Origin: Sulfurimonas sp.
Lineage (GTDB): Bacteria; Campylobacterota; Campylobacteria; Campylobacterales; Sulfurimonadaceae
Direction of reading: 5' to 3'
NCBI GenBank assembly: GCA_027063645.1
Contig: JAMORK010000042.1
Coordinates: forward strand, 1-61,670
Length of the DNA stretch: 61,670 bases
The notes beneath the pieces are model-generated. The model ran no database searches, was not told where the DNA came from, and saw only the letters and a list, made by a program, of their open reading frames with translations. This document shows, in pieces, positions 27,076-36,781 of the stretch. Position numbers and translations under genes: made by a program. The stretch's first letter is position 1; every line of letters starts with the position of its first letter.

Positions 27076-28572
27076 TTAATCCTTTTTTGCTTTAATTTTC
27101 ATAATTTTTGTTTTGAGTGATTTTTCAATATCTAAAAAAGCATCTACAACGACGGCATTGAACATTTTTTTACTTAAATCTTTAATAATCTCAACTGCCT
27201 CTTCATGTGTTTTGCCCTCCTTATAAGAACGATCGCTCGTCACTCCAACATAAAACTCCCCAAGTGAAACAATCTGTGCATCTAAAGGAATCTGAGACTC
27301 TTTCAATCCAAAAGGGTACCCTTTTCCATCAAAACGTTCATGATGATATTTTATAATATTTTCAATAGGATACAGATGACAAATAGGCTCTACAATAATA
27401 CCACCAATAAGAGGATGCTCCTTAATGAGATTCATATCTTGCTCTTCTAACTCCTCTTTGTCAATAGCTACCAATAAGTCTCCAACCATTCCGATATCAT
27501 GTAAATAAGAACCTAATTGAATTGTATCAATCTCTTTTTCAGAAAGAAAAAGAGATTTGGCAATTTCTACAGAGATCGTTTGTACAATAAGGGAGTGATT
27601 CTTGTAGTAAGGATTTTCTAACTCAATTGCATCGTTTGTAAATCGTAAGAAAGAGAGATAATTCTTAATAGTTTCACTTTCATAATCTGTATTGACTAAG
27701 AATCCACCTGCCATATCTAAAAATGAACCAACCTGAGTAATTGTTTCTTGTTTTAAAGGTTTTGTATCGTAAAACTCTAACTTATAGGGTGTATTTCTAA
27801 TAAAAAAAACTTTTTTCAATGAAGCATTTTCACTAGGAGCTTGTTCAAAAACAAGTGCACCCTCTTTAGTAAAAAGCTTTACACCTTCTGCTTTGGTAAT
27901 TTTAATAACCAATGAGATAAAAAATTTGAAAAATTGATTTTTATCCATCTGCAATTTCATAAGAGAACTAGAGGTGCTTTTACCTAAACTAGATTGTGTT
28001 TCGCCACCTTTAAAATTAAAACTTTTTGATACCTGTTCGTAATAAGTAAGCATAATATCAAAATAGCCATAATAAGGTTTCAGATCAAATGTATAAAAAC
28101 TAAAAAACATCATCATCTGATTTTGACTACTATTTGCTATACTGTACACTTTATAGTTACCACTTTTTTGAAAATCATCAATATCTTTTTTTCCTATTCT
28201 AAAGGGAGCAGCCACATCAGTGTTAGTGCTCGTGTTTGTCTCTATTAAGATATAAGTTTCGCCTCTTAATTCATACAGAGCAAGATACTTTGCATTCACC
28301 AGTTTTGCACTTTCAAGTAAAATTTTCTCAACATCTTTTATCTGTGTTTGAAGGCTTAATTTTTGTAAGAATGTATTAAACTCCAAATTTTTACTTTCCA
28401 AATAAACCTTTTGTCTAAAAATATTGAGCATAAAGAAAAAGAAAAAGAGAGAAAAAAGCCCAAAAATCCACCACCATTGTTCTAAAAAAGTATTTATTTG
28501 ATCTAAATTATATAAAATTATATCGGGGAGAATATTATTTAAATAATATCTACTTTGCTCAAAAAAACTCAT
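27076..28572 (-). CDS. membrane-anchored GAF-like/HD-GYP domain protein
   Basis: The 498-residue protein has one transmembrane helix (about 35-52), a coiled or linker region, and two GAF-like stretches (about 70-190 and 207-295). An HD-GYP domain follows (about 310-490). In it, H326, H358-D359, H386, H410-H411 and the DGKGYP loop (415-420) are present. The Lys of the usual HDxGK is Met362, and the Asp of the usual AD motif is Glu439. HD-GYP enzymes hydrolyse cyclic di-GMP; with these changes the protein may be active, altered or only a sensor. It sits where a c-di-GMP receptor (PelD) would be expected in a Pel locus. It overlaps the preceding gene by 4 nt. Confidence 0.8.
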   Translation of the reverse strand: MSFFEQSRYYLNNILPDIILYNLDQINTFLEQWWWIFGLFSLFFFFFMLNIFRQKVYLESKNLEFNTFLQKLSLQTQIKDVEKILLESAKLVNAKYLALYELRGETYILIETNTSTNTDVAAPFRIGKKDIDDFQKSGNYKVYSIANSSQNQMMMFFSFYTFDLKPYYGYFDIMLTYYEQVSKSFNFKGGETQSSLGKSTSSSLMKLQMDKNQFFKFFISLVIKITKAEGVKLFTKEGALVFEQAPSENASLKKVFFIRNTPYKLEFYDTKPLKQETITQVGSFLDMAGGFLVNTDYESETIKNYLSFLRFTNDAIELENPYYKNHSLIVQTISVEIAKSLFLSEKEIDTIQLGSYLHDIGMVGDLLVAIDKEELEEQDMNLIKEHPLIGGIIVEPICHLYPIENIIKYHHERFDGKGYPFGLKESQIPLDAQIVSLGEFYVGVTSDRSYKEGKTHEEAVEIIKDLSKKMFNAVVVDAFLDIEKSLKTKIMKIKAKKD

Positions 28573-30743
28573 TCTTTTTCCTTCTTTTTATCTCTTAAGT
28601 ATTGTATATAATTCCGATTATCAATGGAGTAAACAGTAACTGTTTTTGTCTTATAATATACCCTCATATTATCATGTGTCATTTGGTAGATTGCTAACCA
28701 GCTTTTTAACTGAGTTTGAAATTTTTCTCTCCATCTATAAAACCATTCTTCCATCCCTTTATATGCATTTGGATAATTTTCTACAAATATATATATCTTT
28801 TCTGTTGGAATAGCTAAGTACTTCTCAGCTGGAGAATAATCAAGGATTAAGTTTTGTGTATTTATATGGTAACCCTTATCTAGAATTTTAGCATAAGTTT
28901 GAATATAGGCAACAGCCGTCCAGCTATAAGGTCTATTCTCTTTATCAATTTTCATAATAATTTCTGGAATAGATGTATACTGCGTTTGGTTTATATTTTT
29001 CCAAAACTCTTCTGTATCAATCCATCTAGGTGTGCTAAGTACTAAAAACAAGAAAATCACATACATTAAAAAAAGTAATACGGAATTTGCATATTTTTTA
29101 AATATAGAAATAAATGGTTTTTGGATTAAATAATGAAAATAAAATGCCCCAAGTAAAGTCATAGCAAAAAAGAGGTACTCAATAAGTCTGCCTTGTTTTG
29201 TTAAAAGTGGTAAACCTGCATTTGGGCCAAAATAGATTAAAAAAACTCCAAGAATTATCAATAAATAAGAAGTGTTCAAAAATCTTTTCTTTGAAAAAAA
29301 TGCTATGATAAAGGCAAATGCCAAACTAGCAAACATCAATAGATGGAACTTAGAAATATTGATAATAGAAACTATAGAAAATCCTGTTTTTGCAATATTT
29401 TCAACATTTTTTTGAGTTCCTAAAAGTTTGTCTAGTATAGGAGCTGCTGCACCAAAATCTTGAGGAATACCATACTTTATCATAGAAAGAATCCATAAGT
29501 TACCAAATATTGCAGCAAAGATAATAGCAATAGTACCTCTTGTAAGTAATCTCCAATTTAGTTTCATAAAAAGAAGTGCATTTAATGCAATAAGCATACT
29601 TATAAATATAAGTACAATAGCCCCACCCCCATGAAATATAAAAACAAGCATCAAGGTTAAAGAGTAGAGAATAAGGTACTTTAGTAATTGTGTTTTAAAA
29701 ACTTTTATAAGAAAATAAGCATTGAGTAAAACAAATACGGAAGCATGCTCATATGCCATTCCAGATACATACCTTATGTATGTATAGTAACCCTCTAGAT
29801 GTCCTTGGGTTTTCACCTCTTGTAAACTTGGCATATAAAATTTCATATTAAAAAAATCTACAATATGAGGATTGGCTGTTGTCACAATCTCTCCTATAAG
29901 TAAATTTGACATTGGACTCATAAAAATCAAACCATGAAGAATAACACCAAAAAGAGCCGTATATTTAGAATCACTAAAGTCTTTAATAACATAATATATA
30001 GATATGTAAAGTGCAATAAGCAAAAGTAACGGATAGAGACTAAAAAGTATAATAGGATCAATATTTGTAAAAACATTGATAAAAAATATCATAATAGAGA
30101 TACCGTAAAAATCTGCTCCAAAGGTTTTATTGTCTGCATATAAATTATTATGTTGAAGATAATTCACCCATTCCATAAATTGAGCAGTATCACTTACAGG
30201 ATCACTGTAGCTCATCAGCCCTCGTGTTATGAGTATAGATAAGATATATGTAAAAACACTATAAAAAAGAACTTTTTTTGAAAGAGTAAAAAAACTAATG
30301 CGAGACTCAATTAAGAGTATTTTTTCTTTAATATTTGAGATAACCTGTTGTTTAAATCCTTGAGGATCATCTAAAATATCTAATGATTTTAACATAAGCT
30401 TCACCCTAAGATTATGTACTAGTTCACGAATACTTCTATGATAATAAAATTTTTCAAAGGCGAGTCTAGTTCCAACAAGTACTACAAGGAAAAAGATAAG
30501 ACTAAAAATTTTCACAAAAACCAATAAAGGTATTACAAGTTCAATATATGCACTCATATAGATAAAATTAAAAGTTAATTTTTGAACACTGCTAACGGTT
30601 TGGGATTGTGGAAAAATCTTTGTTGGCAACCAAACAAAAAGCATATAAGAAACCATCAAAAGTTTCATTACATACCAGATGTTTTTTGCAACAAAAGAGT
30701 AGACCATGCCTAAATCAATAAAATAGACATCTTGAGGGAACAC
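28569..30743 (-). CDS. large multi-pass membrane protein, possible GT-C or polymerase
   Basis: The 724-residue protein has an N-terminal pair of helices, a cytosolic loop (about 100-155), then around ten more helices up to about residue 575, and a soluble C-terminal domain of about 130 residues. The loop after the third helix (SDPVSDTAQFMEWVNYL) carries Asp residues at the membrane edge. Together with the long helix bundle this resembles GT-C-type transferases or Wzy-like polymerases. I cannot assign a family. It lies 4 nt after the lipoprotein gene and overlaps the HD-GYP gene by 4 nt, so the two may form a complex. Confidence 0.6.
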   Translation of the reverse strand: MFPQDVYFIDLGMVYSFVAKNIWYVMKLLMVSYMLFVWLPTKIFPQSQTVSSVQKLTFNFIYMSAYIELVIPLLVFVKIFSLIFFLVVLVGTRLAFEKFYYHRSIRELVHNLRVKLMLKSLDILDDPQGFKQQVISNIKEKILLIESRISFFTLSKKVLFYSVFTYILSILITRGLMSYSDPVSDTAQFMEWVNYLQHNNLYADNKTFGADFYGISIMIFFINVFTNIDPIILFSLYPLLLLIALYISIYYVIKDFSDSKYTALFGVILHGLIFMSPMSNLLIGEIVTTANPHIVDFFNMKFYMPSLQEVKTQGHLEGYYTYIRYVSGMAYEHASVFVLLNAYFLIKVFKTQLLKYLILYSLTLMLVFIFHGGGAIVLIFISMLIALNALLFMKLNWRLLTRGTIAIIFAAIFGNLWILSMIKYGIPQDFGAAAPILDKLLGTQKNVENIAKTGFSIVSIINISKFHLLMFASLAFAFIIAFFSKKRFLNTSYLLIILGVFLIYFGPNAGLPLLTKQGRLIEYLFFAMTLLGAFYFHYLIQKPFISIFKKYANSVLLFLMYVIFLFLVLSTPRWIDTEEFWKNINQTQYTSIPEIIMKIDKENRPYSWTAVAYIQTYAKILDKGYHINTQNLILDYSPAEKYLAIPTEKIYIFVENYPNAYKGMEEWFYRWREKFQTQLKSWLAIYQMTHDNMRVYYKTKTVTVYSIDNRNYIQYLRDKKKEKE

Positions 30744-30747
30744 TGCT

Positions 30748-32052
30748 CTACCTTTTGTGAATTGTGAATTCTACTCTACGATTTTTAGCTCTTCCCTCTG
30801 CATGTTTATTTGAAGCTATAGGATTAAACTCACCATACCCAATAGCTCTTATGCGTCTAGCATCTACACCCATATCAACAAGAGCTTCTTTTACTGCATT
30901 TGCTCTTAGCACTGATAATCTTTTATTGTATTTTTGTGAAGCAACATTGTCTGTATAGCCAACAAGAGATAATGTAGCTTCTTTATGCGCTAATAAATAC
31001 TCTGCTATTGGTTCTAGCACATGCAAACTTCCCTTGAGAAGTTTAGCTGAATTGTATTCAAAATTCAGATTTTCAAGAATCATTGGTTTATTTTCCACAA
31101 TAGGTGCTACTGCTATAGCCTCTCTCTTTAAATACCCTTTTTCCAATAGGTATCGTAAAAGTTTCCAACGAAGTAGCTCTCCATCATATCTTTTATCTTT
31201 AAATTCAAATGGTCGAATAAATACAACGGCTCCCTTTCCATAAGGGATTATAGAAACAATTGGAGATCCTTTAGTATTTGATAAAAGGGTTTTCCCTTCA
31301 GCTATAAAGTCAGCGGCTAAATAGTAGTTTGTATCTATCTTTAAGTCTTTTATATCTTGAAAATAATGGATAGGACTTTTTGGCTTGAACTTAAGTGTTA
31401 AAGGAACATAATTTACTTGATCTATATTTTTACTTTTGTAGATATGTGTATATACTTTTCTGTCAAAGAAATGTAGATGAGCACTTTTTGAAGCAATTTT
31501 TTCACTAATTCGCTTTGGATCAATGTAGCCACTATGTTTAAATGTATCATATCTTGTAGAATAAATTCCACCCTCTACCCAAAAGATTCCACCTTGTCCA
31601 ATCCACCATTGAAGAATCTCTTGCTCTTTATGTGAGAGATTATAGCTATATGCGATATCTTCAAAGAGATCATTTGAAACATGTAAAAACTTATTTGCCC
31701 ATGTTGGTAAGACATAAATAAAATCTTCTGAAAAAGGGTTTGTTCTTAGTTTCCAAAAATCGACATCTTTAATATGTGAAGCATAATAATTATAGTGAAT
31801 TTTATCATAGAACTGATTAGAGAACTTACCATCAAAATCTAATATAGGTTGATTTGAGATAAATGGAAACTTCTTAAGAAGTATTGCTCTATTGTCAGTT
31901 TTTCTATATACATGATCTACTGTTATGTCATAAATATCGACTGTCTCAGGTGTTAAGATTTTATCTTCTAGCTGTACTTCTTGCTGAGTACTGCATCCAA
32001 TAGTAAATGATAAAAATACCACAAGAAGGGAGTTTAATGCCAATGTTTTCAT
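30748..32052 (-). CDS. lipoprotein with C-terminal OmpA-like domain
   Basis: The 434-residue protein has a lipobox (FTIGC, lipidated C20) and a large N-terminal domain of about 300 residues (WIGQGGIFWVEGGIYS, SIIPYGKGAVVFIRPFEFKD) reminiscent of DUF4159/GATase-like proteins. A peptidoglycan-binding OmpA domain follows (about 320-434) with LVGYTDNVASQKYNKRLSVLRA and the GEFNPIASN and GRAKNRRVEF motifs. It would be held in the outer membrane and grip the cell wall, perhaps stabilising the export channel. It lies 19 nt after pelG. Confidence 0.75.
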   Translation of the reverse strand: MKTLALNSLLVVFLSFTIGCSTQQEVQLEDKILTPETVDIYDITVDHVYRKTDNRAILLKKFPFISNQPILDFDGKFSNQFYDKIHYNYYASHIKDVDFWKLRTNPFSEDFIYVLPTWANKFLHVSNDLFEDIAYSYNLSHKEQEILQWWIGQGGIFWVEGGIYSTRYDTFKHSGYIDPKRISEKIASKSAHLHFFDRKVYTHIYKSKNIDQVNYVPLTLKFKPKSPIHYFQDIKDLKIDTNYYLAADFIAEGKTLLSNTKGSPIVSIIPYGKGAVVFIRPFEFKDKRYDGELLRWKLLRYLLEKGYLKREAIAVAPIVENKPMILENLNFEYNSAKLLKGSLHVLEPIAEYLLAHKEATLSLVGYTDNVASQKYNKRLSVLRANAVKEALVDMGVDARRIRAIGYGEFNPIASNKHAEGRAKNRRVEFTIHKR

Positions 32053-32071
32053 ATCTAATCTAATCCTTATT

Positions 32072-33649
32072 TTAAAATGATGAATAATAATAATATTCTA
32101 GTTTTTTAAACATCTGTACAGAGTAATAAAAGCTTATTGCCCAAAAAACTATACTGCCAAACAACAATCCATAAATAGCATATTCTAAACCAAACATTCT
32201 ACTTAATACGACACCAATTAAAAGATTAACTACAGAAGCTGTTAAAATTGCCTTGAGTGAAAAATTTTGTCTTGAGAACGAAAACATAAAAAGAACATTC
32301 ATAAGACCATTAACCATAAAAGCATATGACACAGCTGCTATCCAATAAATAAATGGTGTAAAACTTTTGAAAAAATCTTTCGTAAACTCATAATCCATAT
32401 ACTTGTCTAATAAGTATACAGCATAATATGTAAGAATAATAATAATTATAGAAACGATTAAGTAAGCCAGATTGAATTTTTTGAAAAAACTATAAATTTT
32501 ATTGTTAAACTCTTGATATTCAGAGTACTTATACTTTATAACCAAGTCATTAATTCTATACATAAATTCATGAATACTGATTTCGGTAAGACCCATAAGT
32601 AAAACAAGTGCAATAAGAGCCCAGTCTAATCCTAATTCATAAGGTACATTAAACCAAATAAAATAAGGCTTCGCCTCCATATAATTACTCCATGCAACCA
32701 TTCTATCTGTCACTAAGAAAATAAAATAAAGAAACCCATAAAGATAAAATGGGATAAGAGAATAAAAGAGTATGGAAGCCCTTGGCGTTCCCTCCCCCTC
32801 AGCACTTAAATCTTTTCTTTTAAGATTCCTGATTTTTATAAAGGTAAAAAAGATGATAAGTGCATCTAAAACAACTAAAGATATAAACTGTGCTTCTGGT
32901 AAACGAACCTTAAGAATACTATGTGAAATATAAGTAAAAATAACACCTAAAATAAAGAAGAAAAGAATGGTATTATACTCTTCAAACATATAGTAAATGG
33001 CAATATTTAAGAATAAGACAGAGAGTAAAAAATAAAATGCAACCATTATAAAAAAATAATAGCTTGGAAATATTTCAAAAAATATATTGAACAATATAAG
33101 AAAAGAACCAATAGTAAAAACAAGTATATACCCGATGCTAAGTAGTTTTCTTGTTATGTTGGCAGCAAGTATAACCTCCCCTTGCTTGAGGTAAAAGAGT
33201 CCCTTCCTTCCGATAGCTTGAGCAGAAGCTCCAGTAACTATAAGTGCTAAAAAGGTACCAACTGCAATTACCGTTGCTTTTGTTTTGTCCATCTCTAGTC
33301 CTGACCAAATTGCATAACCTATGGAGAGTGTAAAAAATATTTGTACAAACATTGGCATAGCAAAAGCTAAACCACGAAGATAGTTTTTTACCATTCTTAG
33401 AAATAATGGAGGTAAATCTTCAAAATTTACAAGAGATTTAGTAGGGTATTGTTTTACATCTCTATATTGCATCATATATTTTGCCATCTCAAAAACATTT
33501 TCAAAACCATACTCTTGCTGTGCATCGATATCTCTAATTCCATATACTTCTAAAAGTGCTGTAATCTCCCAAAAATCAAGTGGTTTTCCTCTCTCTTGAG
33601 TTATATTTTTATATAACTCACTAAGATCTCTAGTTGTAGCTACCTCCAC
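32072..33649 (-). CDS. pelG: PelG-like MATE/Wzx-type membrane transporter
   Basis: The 525-residue protein has about 12 transmembrane helices and the PelG-like segment LIPFYLYGFLYFIFLVTDRMVAW. A cytosolic N-terminal extension of about 100 residues (WEITALLEVYGIRDIDAQQ and onward) precedes the first helix. The P. aeruginosa protein is about 456 residues, so the extension accounts for the extra length. PelG is the inner-membrane transporter of the Pel system and works with PelF. It overlaps pelF by 10 nt. Assignment follows from sequence flavour plus the neighbouring pelF. Confidence 0.75.
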   Translation of the reverse strand: MEVATTRDLSELYKNITQERGKPLDFWEITALLEVYGIRDIDAQQEYGFENVFEMAKYMMQYRDVKQYPTKSLVNFEDLPPLFLRMVKNYLRGLAFAMPMFVQIFFTLSIGYAIWSGLEMDKTKATVIAVGTFLALIVTGASAQAIGRKGLFYLKQGEVILAANITRKLLSIGYILVFTIGSFLILFNIFFEIFPSYYFFIMVAFYFLLSVLFLNIAIYYMFEEYNTILFFFILGVIFTYISHSILKVRLPEAQFISLVVLDALIIFFTFIKIRNLKRKDLSAEGEGTPRASILFYSLIPFYLYGFLYFIFLVTDRMVAWSNYMEAKPYFIWFNVPYELGLDWALIALVLLMGLTEISIHEFMYRINDLVIKYKYSEYQEFNNKIYSFFKKFNLAYLIVSIIIIILTYYAVYLLDKYMDYEFTKDFFKSFTPFIYWIAAVSYAFMVNGLMNVLFMFSFSRQNFSLKAILTASVVNLLIGVVLSRMFGLEYAIYGLLFGSIVFWAISFYYSVQMFKKLEYYYYSSF

Positions 33650-35136
33650 TCTCGACCCTTTTCACTCATAAACTCTATATAAAGATCTTTATATACTTTT
33701 CCATAACTCTCTACCATATCTTCTATGGTAAATCCATTGAGTATAGATTCTCTAGCATCCATCCCCATATCTTTCGCAATCTCCGGATTTTTAAGTACAT
33801 AAAGCACTTTATCGGCAAACTCTTGATAATCTTTTGGCTTCACAACAAAACCATAATCTTCAAGTACCTCTTTTGTTCCTCCAACATCAGAAGAAACAAC
33901 AACTTTTTCACAAGCCATCGCTTCAATAACTACAAAAGGAAAGGCTTCAGAGATACTTGTAAGCATAACAACATCCCCTTCGTTATAAGCTGTTTGAGGG
34001 CTACTTGTTAAACCTGCAAAAGAGAAGTTGCTTTCTAATTGTAGTTCCTCTACTAAATTTTGACAGATATGATAATACTTTTCATCCACTATAGGTCCAT
34101 AGAGTTTAAAAAGGACATTTGGTACTTCTTGCCTTACAATCTCTGCAGTTCGTATATATGTTTCAATATCTTTTAAAGGATCAATTCTAGCAACCATCAC
34201 AACAGTTGGTCTATCATCCTCTTTTTCTACATCAAATTGTTTAAATACATTGGTATCTATGCCATTATAGATTGTTTGAATCTTTGCCTCGTCTACTCCC
34301 CACTTTTTCTCCCATCGTGAGTTGTAATCACAAACAGGAGAAACAATATCTGCAAAATGAAAGTTTAATTTAGAAACAAGAGTAATTAACCCCATAAGGA
34401 ACTCTTTTGTTCTATATGGCGTTTGGTTTCTTGAGTTTGCTAAATACTGCTCTCGTATGTAAACGCCATGCTCTGTTAGTAAGAACTTACTTCCATACTT
34501 TTTTTTAGCAATAATACAAGAAAGCCCACAAAATGCAGCTGCCGATGAGTGATAAATATGAGCTTCAGGCAGAGTAGGAAGCAGAGAAATAAAAAATCTA
34601 TAAAGATAACGTAATCCCTCTATCATATCAAAAGTACTAGGGATATCCTCTTGTGTATCTTTAAAGTGTTCTAAAAAATACTCTTTATATATCTCCCATA
34701 GGTCTTCACTTCTAAAAGTTTCATAATAATCATAAGTTTGAAAGTACTCATAAAACTCATAAATAGAATCACCTAAGCCATTTAAATCTTCTTTATTTCT
34801 ATAAATATGATCAAGAACCAATACCATCATAGGTCGTAATATATCCATATGATTTTCATTTTGTGTTTTGATTTTTGCTTCGTATATTTTTGAAAATTCA
34901 ATTTTTCGTATATATTCTATTGGTTCTTCTGTTCCCCATAAAGGAACATTTATAATATCTACAACATTTGGGGGAATATTGAATTTCACTTTTACAAAAG
35001 GGTGCATCTGTATAGGTATCAATACAAAGTCGATATTTTTTAATTCATGCATTAAAATATCAGCCCATGTACTTACACCACCTGTAACATAGGGATATGT
35101 TCCCTCACCAGTCCAAACAATTTTTATTCTACTCAT
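33640..35136 (-). CDS. pelF: PelF-like GT4 glycosyltransferase
   Basis: The 498-residue cytoplasmic enzyme starts with the typical PelF text IKIVWTGEGTYPYVTGGVSTW. It has the GT4 core in its C-terminal half: VARIDPLKDIETYI, then FAGLTSSPQTAYNEGDVV, and the EX7E region in SEAFPFVVIEAMACEKVV. P. aeruginosa PelF (about 507 residues) polymerises Pel from UDP-GalNAc. The length and N-terminus agree well. It overlaps the TolC-like gene by 8 nt and pelG by 10 nt. Confidence 0.88.
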   Translation of the reverse strand: MSRIKIVWTGEGTYPYVTGGVSTWADILMHELKNIDFVLIPIQMHPFVKVKFNIPPNVVDIINVPLWGTEEPIEYIRKIEFSKIYEAKIKTQNENHMDILRPMMVLVLDHIYRNKEDLNGLGDSIYEFYEYFQTYDYYETFRSEDLWEIYKEYFLEHFKDTQEDIPSTFDMIEGLRYLYRFFISLLPTLPEAHIYHSSAAAFCGLSCIIAKKKYGSKFLLTEHGVYIREQYLANSRNQTPYRTKEFLMGLITLVSKLNFHFADIVSPVCDYNSRWEKKWGVDEAKIQTIYNGIDTNVFKQFDVEKEDDRPTVVMVARIDPLKDIETYIRTAEIVRQEVPNVLFKLYGPIVDEKYYHICQNLVEELQLESNFSFAGLTSSPQTAYNEGDVVMLTSISEAFPFVVIEAMACEKVVVSSDVGGTKEVLEDYGFVVKPKDYQEFADKVLYVLKNPEIAKDMGMDARESILNGFTIEDMVESYGKVYKDLYIEFMSEKGREWR

Positions 35137-36781
35137 AAAGTTCTTTTTTTCCCGTGAGTATACCTAAAATAAACATCTCTTTTGTGTAATTTTCTTCAAG
35201 ATCTAAGAGTTGCAATGTATAATTTAAATAACTTGTTAAAGCATTCGAGTAGTCTCTGTATTGTGCAGTTCCTATAAAATACTCCTCTTTAGCAATAATA
35301 ATTTTTTTACTTGCTAAAGCCACCTGTTTTTCAAGTATCTCTTTTTGTTCTTGAAATCTTTGAATAGAATTGTATGAGTATTCGATAGCCAATAACACTT
35401 CTCTCGATTTTGCAGATAAAACACTTTTTTGTTTTAAAATAGCATTGAGTTCTTTGTCTTTATTTAAAATAATATCTTTACGATTATAGATAGGAATTTG
35501 AAATGTCAATCCAGCTTCCCAATAAGTTGACATTCCAGTTGTATTGATATTTTCAAAATAGAGTGCATCATTCGCCGTACCATATCCAAGATGAGACTGA
35601 AAATTTATAGTTGGGTAATAGCGTCTTGTTTGTGCAATAAAATCTGTTTGATTGATTTTTAATTTATTGGATTCTAATGCTATATCACTACTGTTTTGAA
35701 TTGCTTGTTTTTGTAGATCTACTAAAGAAGCTAAATGAAAATTGATTTTCTCTTGAAAAAGTTTATAAGGTTTTTCACCCTTAGATTTTATACTATGTTT
35801 TAAAATATTTTCATTATGCACATGAATATATTTTTGATTAAGCACTACTCTTTGTAAAGAAAAAAGACCATTCTGTGCATCTATATTGTCTAATGATGAA
35901 TTTTTCCCCTCATTATAACCTTTAGAGATTATAAGAGTCATCGATTTTTGTTTCTCATATATCTCTTCATATATACGAAGCTTTTCTTGAGAAGTGTACA
36001 GATTGGAGTATATGCTTAAACCTAAAATAGCCAACTTCTCTTTTGCATTCAATGCGGTAATATCTGCGAGTCTTTTATTTAAAATATCGTATGTATGATT
36101 AATAAGGCTATACTGTCCATCGTATAGAAGCTTATTTGCATTAAGTGCAACACCAACACCTGACTCTTTAAATGCACCCGTTTGTACATTGGGTATATTT
36201 AACTGTTGTGTAGATATATACTGACCCGTTCTTGCATACCCATCTACATAGATGTCAAAATTATAACGATCTTTTTGTATTTCATTTAATAAATAATCAA
36301 TCTTTTTTTGGTAAAAAAGCTCTTCTGCATTATCGTTGTATTCAAATAAAGCTGAAAGATATGTAGTAAATTCTAAAGGATCATAGGATCTTGATGGAAA
36401 AAACTTTTCTGATTCTTCTGATTGGTATATTGGTGCAGTTTTTGGTTCGTTTAAAAGAGGTCTTTGAGGAACTTGAATATTTTTAATCTCTTTTTTTTGA
36501 GAAACCTCTCTTTGACAATTTATAATAAATGCATGTTTATAACTCTTTTGTACTTGAGAAAGTTCTTTTTTAATCTCTTTATATTTTTTATGTGAAGCTA
36601 ATTTAAAAACATAGTATTTTTTTTGTTTTTCTATTACTGCAGATGGGTATTGATTAAGAAACTTCTCTTTTTCTTTCAAATCAAGCTTGGGTGCAGAACT
36701 TGCAATAATACAAAATTCTTGTGCAAAAAGAGAAGAGAAGCTTAAAAAGATCCCAATTAATAATAAAAATTTATTTGTCAT
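35129..36781 (-). CDS. TolC-like outer-membrane factor with N-terminal SPOR-like module
   Basis: The 550-residue protein has a signal peptide (cleavage near LFAQE) and a 70-residue module with SPOR-like features (EFCIIASS at the start, YYVFKLASHKKYKEIKKEL, then HAFIINC). A proline-rich linker leads to the OEP/TolC region from about residue 130 (LSIYSNLYTSQEKLRIYEEI, TYWEAGLTFQIPIYN, YSYNSIQRFQEQKEILEKQ). The module's cysteines C24 and C89 could form a disulfide. TolC proteins are trimeric channels joined to adaptors, and an adaptor gene faces this operon. In P. aeruginosa the Pel exit is PelB/PelC instead. Confidence 0.75.
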   Translation of the reverse strand: MTNKFLLLIGIFLSFSSLFAQEFCIIASSAPKLDLKEKEKFLNQYPSAVIEKQKKYYVFKLASHKKYKEIKKELSQVQKSYKHAFIINCQREVSQKKEIKNIQVPQRPLLNEPKTAPIYQSEESEKFFPSRSYDPLEFTTYLSALFEYNDNAEELFYQKKIDYLLNEIQKDRYNFDIYVDGYARTGQYISTQQLNIPNVQTGAFKESGVGVALNANKLLYDGQYSLINHTYDILNKRLADITALNAKEKLAILGLSIYSNLYTSQEKLRIYEEIYEKQKSMTLIISKGYNEGKNSSLDNIDAQNGLFSLQRVVLNQKYIHVHNENILKHSIKSKGEKPYKLFQEKINFHLASLVDLQKQAIQNSSDIALESNKLKINQTDFIAQTRRYYPTINFQSHLGYGTANDALYFENINTTGMSTYWEAGLTFQIPIYNRKDIILNKDKELNAILKQKSVLSAKSREVLLAIEYSYNSIQRFQEQKEILEKQVALASKKIIIAKEEYFIGTAQYRDYSNALTSYLNYTLQLLDLEENYTKEMFILGILTGKKELYE

